Shown: positions 58,928-64,000 of the stretch, in pieces
Position numbering within the stretch: the stretch's first letter is position 1
Layout: each line of letters starts with the position of its first letter
NCBI GenBank assembly: GCA_013397435.1
Contig: VZRG01001704.1
Location: 1 to 64,000 of the forward strand
DNA length: 64,000 nucleotides
Origin: Erythrocercus mccallii
Taxonomy: Eukaryota > Chordata > Aves > Passeriformes > Dicruridae
Direction: 5' to 3'
The notes under the pieces: generated by a model
The model's input: only the letters and a program-made list of their open reading frames with translations
Databases searched by the model: none
Told to the model about the DNA's origin: nothing
Position numbers and translations under genes: made by a program

Positions 58928-60499
58928 CAATGAAGGGAATGTAAAAGCAAATCTTAGCTTTAGTATCTGGATCTTACAGTGATGCCAGAAATTTTCATGC
59001 TCTGTCTTATCTATAAGAAATCTGCATATACTTTTAACACTACTGTTGTGATTTCTTTTGTGACTTTAAATTCTAAAGAAATACAATTTTCTTGTCTAAT
59101 GTCAATCTCAGCTTGTTTTTTATTTTTATGACCTTATAGCTTCAAAATTAAAACTAAATGGGAATACTATTGAGAGTTGGAGAAAGTACCACTCAAACCT
59201 CATGTTGACCCACCCACAGAACAAATCAAGAAAACAACCGAGAAAGAAAACAAAAAGGATGTCTTTTATTTTAAAATCACCATCAGGTATTGTTCCATGC
59301 CAGACAACGAGGTTAAAATAAAGACTGGGTTTGTATATTGCAGAGTCTGGGTGGAGTTCTGAGGGTAATCTCATTTGTGAACTTCCAGGCATGTTTCCTA
59401 TTTCTTTAACAGAAATTCTAAAACATGAAATCAATTTACTCTGCAGAAAATTTATCCTGGGTGTCTGACATCTGCAAATTTTACTGGATTCCTGTAGGAT
59501 GGAGAACATATTATGTAGAATCACTGTTTTAAAATATTATCCATTGTCAGTGAGAGATTTTTTTAAGGTGTACTCACAATTTATCTCTCTTACCCAGCCC
59601 ATGAAAAAGAATGAACTATATATGTTTTGGAGACTGTTGTTCTTAGTGACTGGAAGGGATAATAAGAAGCATTTTACCAGTTCTTAAACCATATTCCAGA
59701 GAACAATTACTTGTCACTGAATGTGTCTGGAAGAGAAAGCATGGAAACAGCAATTGATTCCATCAGCTTGTCTTGTAATACTAAAGCTACATATAGTACC
59801 TCCCCTTAGTGGTGAGCCAGTTTAAATGAAAAATTAGTCCTGTGCTTTGTGTTTCCCCAAGAGCCTCCCAAATGAATGGGCCAAGATGTTATTAAGGGCA
59901 TATTTATACAGTTTTTAAATCCTCTTTATAATGGCATAATTTGAATATAAGGATTGTTAATGAGTTGGATTTCTTTCCTGAGATCAAGTGCTTGCATGAA
60001 TATAAACATAGAAAAATCTTACATTCTTCTTTCCACCCAATAAAAAGTATCAGTTTTTGAGCTTAAAAAAAAAAGAAAACAAATAAGTGTATTCCTAAAA
60101 TGGTTTGTAAATAAAAGCAAGCTTCCATCTCTCATCTACTTATAAGAATTATCTCTTTTTTTCATTGTGTTTATTCTTATTTAATGTCTTAGAAAAAATA
60201 ATTTGCCTGTGGGACAGAACTGCTGGAGGAAAATTCTTGCTTCACCTGACAGAAAATGTCTTAGTGGGTAGTTAGGCAGCCCAAAAAGTACAATTTTACT
60301 TTGTAAAAATGTATGCATTTTGTGGAAATCAGTCTTGGAATGAATAACTGTCTAGACATTTCACATATTAAACAGTAAAGAACTGAAGCCCTGGATTTAT
60401 TTAATACGACTGCTTGAGTGGAAAGTCTTGTGTTTTATATATTGGGGCCAAGAGCCATAAAACCTTGGACTCTGGTCCCCTTTTTGATGCTGAGTAACC
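58928..60499. other. Unique non-coding DNA
   Basis: AT-rich, no gene or repeat recognised. The 132-codon minus ORF (59126-59524) and the 61-codon plus ORF opposite it (59177-59362) have no recognisable domains. The TAAT-rich patch 59880-59990 is repeat-free and could be a conserved element. Confidence 0.4.
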
Positions 60500-60684
60500 T
60501 TAATAATTCTTTGCACTTACACAGCACTTGGCAAACACTATTAATTTAAACTTCACAGAGTCCCTGTAAGGTACAGAGGTGTAATTATCTGACTTTTTCA
60601 AGTGTGAGAATTGAGACTCATAGAGGTTATGCTCTGCAATAAAACAAGTTCAGAAAGAGGGTCTAAACCCAGGTCACTTGGCAC
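60500..60684 (-). mobile_element. MIR-type (CORE-SINE) ancient SINE relic
   Basis: The reverse complement follows the MIR layout in order. It starts with a GACCTGGGTTTAGA block (the tRNA-related B-box area, CCTGGGTTCGAATC in MIR). Next come ACCTCTATGAGTCTCAATTC (MIR: ACCTCTCTGTGCCTCAGTTTCC), TCAGATAATTACACCTCTGTACCTTACAGGGACT (MIR: ATAATAGTACCTACCTCATAGGG), and a GTTTGCCAAGTGCTGTGTAA tail-side block. MIR-type elements spread before the split of birds and mammals. Divergence is high, as expected, but the order of blocks is convincing. Confidence 0.65.
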
Positions 60685-63069
60685 TTTCTCTTGCTCCTAA
60701 TCTGCTGGAGTACTGCTTAAACCTCAGCTCCTTAGCCCAGCACACGGAGTTAATGCTGTTTTCCAGGCTGCAGATGCTCATGCTGAACTGTGTGCCAGGG
60801 AGATAAGTAAGATACACATCTGTGGCATCTGTCTTGCCTAAAAGGTACCACTGACCTGCTTTGAATCCATAGGAAATTCCTTGTAGGCAAGGATGAGCAA
60901 TTCTAACCCAGAAGATGGCAATGAAATGATGAAAGTCCAAGAGAGGTTGCCACAAATGTACTTGGAGTGGATGCAGAGCAGGGCAGATTGACTGCACCAG
61001 AAGGACCTGAGGCTGTCTTGGTTGCTCACTGCATGAGGCTGAGGCAGGTGCTCATCCTTTTTGAGCCTCAGATTTCTTTTTGCATGTTCTTAATTTGCTT
61101 TTAAGCCATGCCAAAACATGAGCTTAGGAAATGTTGGATTTTACTGTGATGTTTCATGACTTTGAGATTAATCTGACTGAATTTCTAGTGCAGAAGCTTT
61201 TTCCTAGCTAAGGCTTTCACTTATTTGCTTACTGTTCCTAAGACGGGCCAAATTGCTGAAATCAGAAGACAAGATGACATGATGCGAATGTGTAACCAAT
61301 TTTTATTGCCAGCATTTATGTCTGGTGGAGGCGCCTGTGGGTGGCCAATTTGCAGGAGGGGAAATAGAGGAACCCTATCTGAGCCTTCCAGTTCATACAC
61401 TGCAAAGTTTTCCAATCCTGAGCTTCATTCGAAGGCACTGTGGAGCAGGAAGAAAAAAGAAATTTTAATTCACCTTTCTGACAGATCCTGAGTGCCAACT
61501 ACAGAACAACAGGTGCAATGGTGCTGTAAATTTATCGTGATCCTCACCAACCTGCTGCAGTGCACAGTTCTGAATGTGTCTTTTCCTCAGAGTGTATATG
61601 GACGGCCACTGGATCATGGTGTTTCCTCAACTCAAACAACATTTTTCTTTCTGTGAATAAATTTTACAATAACAAAATACGCTACCCCTTTGCAGGATCC
61701 AATAAAGCACTTCTGTTTCTTCCTGTGATATTTTTTTTACCTTATGGTTTGTTTTTTTTTCTCACCTTAAGTTTTGTTTTTTCTTTTTGTTGTTTTGGGG
61801 GTTTCTTTTGTTTTCCCCCAGTAAACAGTATTTCCTGTTGTAAAAGTGGTTTTATTTGCTATGCATCCAGACACTTCTTACATGTCACCTATTCATAATG
61901 ATTTTGATGTAGTAAATTATTTTTTATACAAGTATGCTTTCCTTTGTGTTTTTCAGAGCCTTCTGTTCTCTCAGTTTTCCAGTAAATTATTATTTTCTCT
62001 GTATTACTTTACTTGCTGTAATTGTTTTGTTATCTATAAAATAAAGGTAGGCTTAGTTTACTCCTTTCATCACTGCCAGAACCTCAGTGAATGAACTGCA
62101 GTTCCTCTCATTACCATAGCTTTGTTCTGCTTTGTTCCAGTGATAATTGCCCTTGTCATCCTCTTGTAACATTTGCTGTGAAAACTTGTGTTAAAAACAG
62201 AGAGAGAGTAATAGGTGGTGTTGGAGAGAGATTAATTAGGCAGAATATTCTGCAAAATGAGTTGATAAAGAAATTTTTGTATTTCACATCATTAAATAAC
62301 GGAGTCAAAAATGATTATGTAAACAGCAACACACATGGAGAAAACGTTAAGCTGCTTTACTGCAGTAGGTACAGTTGGCTGAGACAGTTTGCATTGTTGA
62401 TTCATGGTGTACTTTTGGTCAAGTGAAGACAAATTAAAATTTTCAAATGTCTATCTGTTTTTAAACTCTTTTTTCCTCTCTCTCTAGTGTCCTTTGCCTT
62501 TCTTCCTTACAACCTACTCTCCCTATTCTTTCACTTAAGAGTTATTTTTTGTAAGATGGTTATACTGGCTTTTAAACCACTTTTCCAAAGGCAGAGAAGG
62601 AAAAGTGTTTTGCTCACAATGACCAAATTGGTAAGCAAGTTTGAAGTTAAGGTCTATTTTGTCCTGCTGGAGGCCTCACTAACACTGTCAAAAACATTTT
62701 CTGGGATCTTGCAGTCACATAGTTTTGGTGAAACCCACTAACACTTGAAACAGAATCCCCTATTTATGAGAAATATGTGTGAAGTGACCAACTGAAAATA
62801 CAAATAATAAAAATATAAATTAAAAAAAAGAGATTCAACTTCATGGATATGTACACATTGTTTCCCTAACCCTGGAATGTTTAGCCAAGATGCAGTTTTT
62901 ATAATATCCTTCAGTAAAGACATACTTCACTGCACCTCATTCAGCATTATTTGTGTCCTGGGAATACTCCAAAGGAAACTGAAGATTTGGCAAAGCCTGG
63001 AAGCTTATACAGAAGACCGTTTATTGTAGGGGAATTTGAAAGTTATACTTGTCATCAAGAAAACTAAGG
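60685..63069. other. Unique non-coding DNA
   Basis: No gene or repeat recognised. ORFs such as 61560-61898 (112 codons) and 62091-62426 (111 codons) have no recognisable domains. 62190-62420 is repeat-free, with motif-rich sequence that might be conserved. Confidence 0.4.
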
Positions 63070-63663
63070 TTACTGGGTGAAAATGAAAGATAATGTTATT
63101 GTATAACAGGACCAGTTATGGAGGTGTGTTCCAAAACAACGGAACCAGTCTGGGAAAATGCTTGAGACAGAAGCCAGGGAGATGGCTCCAGGGGCAGTGG
63201 GTGTGTGTTGCTCTGGTTCTGTGTCTCTAACAACATTGTGACGGACTACCCTGTGTCTGACATATAACTCTGCCCTATAACACCTGGGTGTATCATCTCC
63301 CCGGCAGTTTGCAATAAAACACAGATGAGTGCATTTTTTAGGGGATGATTGCCAAAATCCAGTTCTCACTTCAACACTTGTAAGTAAAGCAGAACTGATA
63401 CAGGTCCTCATTGTGAGCGCAGCCACAGTGCAAATGTAAACTGTTCTTGGAGGACAACATAACAGTTTGTTAAAAGACTCATAACAGGCTGCTGGTAGAG
63501 CAAGAGAATGTGTGTTTGAAGATGTAAAAATTCTAGAGACCACAGATTTTGTCCTGTCTCCAGCAATGTTTCCAGGCCTATATGCATTACAGCAGAGAGC
63601 AGCAGCTGCTGTCACCACAGGGTGCTTGCTGTTTATATGGGGAGGCATGGAAACCCACAGCAA
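63070..63663 (-). other. Longest open frame in window, 197 codons, unexplained
   Basis: The minus strand is open for 197 codons, the longest frame in the window. The product is rich in Cys, Ser, Thr and Ala, with no signal peptide, catalytic motif or domain I recognise. The region is richer in G+C than its surroundings, which lengthens chance frames. On the + strand a TATAAC sequence (63277-63282) is followed by AATAAA at 63313-63318, so a degraded LTR or other repeat is another explanation. There is no evidence of translation and it is not called as a gene. Confidence 0.2.
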
Positions 63664-64000
63664 ATTGTTTCATCTTGCTCCCTCCAATGGAAGGTATGCT
63701 GAAACAGAGAGAGCTATTTAGTCATTGTGTTCATCTGTTGAATACTGGTAATTACATATTCATGGTGTATCATCGAACTGCACAAAAAATCAAGCTGAAA
63801 AGTCAACCCCATTGATTTTGGAGGCTGTTTATGTGTGTGGTATATGCAATGCAGGAGAGGAAGGAAAGCACTCTGTGCTGTGAAACAACTGCCAACTGTA
63901 CTCGGATGCTCTGAACCTGTGGTGTCTGACCTGTGACCTAATTGCTATGAATAAAATGAATATATTCCAGTATTTTCATAATTTTTAAAGACCATTTGGT
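63664..64000. other. Unique non-coding DNA to window end
   Basis: No recognisable feature. An AATAAA at 63951-63956 (within TGAATAAAATG) has no linked transcript. Confidence 0.4.

Noticed and set aside
1..64000. tRNA, rRNA, snRNA, bacterial operons, CRISPR or phage systems
   Set aside because: Scanning both strands gave no tRNA B-box in a cloverleaf context, no rRNA-like tracts and no prokaryotic gene packing. The window is vertebrate non-coding DNA, and I found no undescribed gene system in it.

Overview
The window looks like bird nuclear DNA from an intergenic region or a very long intron. It is AT-rich and CpG-poor. The main recognisable content is degraded CR1 (chicken repeat 1) LINE copies and avian-type endogenous retrovirus (ERV) LTRs, the usual interspersed repeats of bird genomes. 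CR1 3' ends with the characteristic terminal repeat and readable scraps of CR1 reverse-transcriptase ORF point to birds. The mix of ERV LTR families suggests Neoaves, perhaps a passerine, but the species cannot be named from the sequence. I found no protein-coding gene, tRNA, rRNA or other RNA gene that I can support. Nearly all open frames are chance runs or repeat debris.

Layout. 1-252 is the end of an LTR cut by the window edge. 253-13,558 is mostly unique DNA with a 22-bp palindrome (3,813), a G/T-rich tract (6,755), a young 110-bp tandem duplication (8,181-8,401) and one CR1 fragment (8,636). 13,559-14,880 holds two CR1 copies placed head to head. 14,881-25,199 is unique DNA with a homeodomain-site-rich patch (17,465) and two short hairpins (18,955 and 22,003). 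25,200-26,436 carries an ERV-like relic followed by a complete solo LTR with intact 5-bp target duplications. 26,437-40,539 is unique apart from a (CCTT)n microsatellite. 40,540-42,900 looks like a very old LINE relic.

The densest repeat block is 43,080-48,081. In order it holds a GC-rich ERV-like segment, a 751-bp LTR, a second-family LTR, a CR1 fragment, and a third-family ERVL-type LTR with another CR1 nested inside it. 48,082-64,000 is again mostly unique. It contains an old CR1 relic (51,050), a splice-flanked minus-strand open frame of uncertain status (53,368-53,661), a CR1 with recognisable ORF2 pieces (58,180-58,927), an ancient MIR-type SINE relic (60,500) and an unexplained 197-codon open frame (63,070-63,663).

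Nothing here forms a gene system or pathway. The most informative signals are historical: nested and tail-to-edge insertions that order ERV and CR1 activity, and the finding that every LTR whose strand I can read lies on the minus strand. That bias is what would be expected if the region were transcribed from left to right. All repeat family names come from pattern recognition, without a database search.
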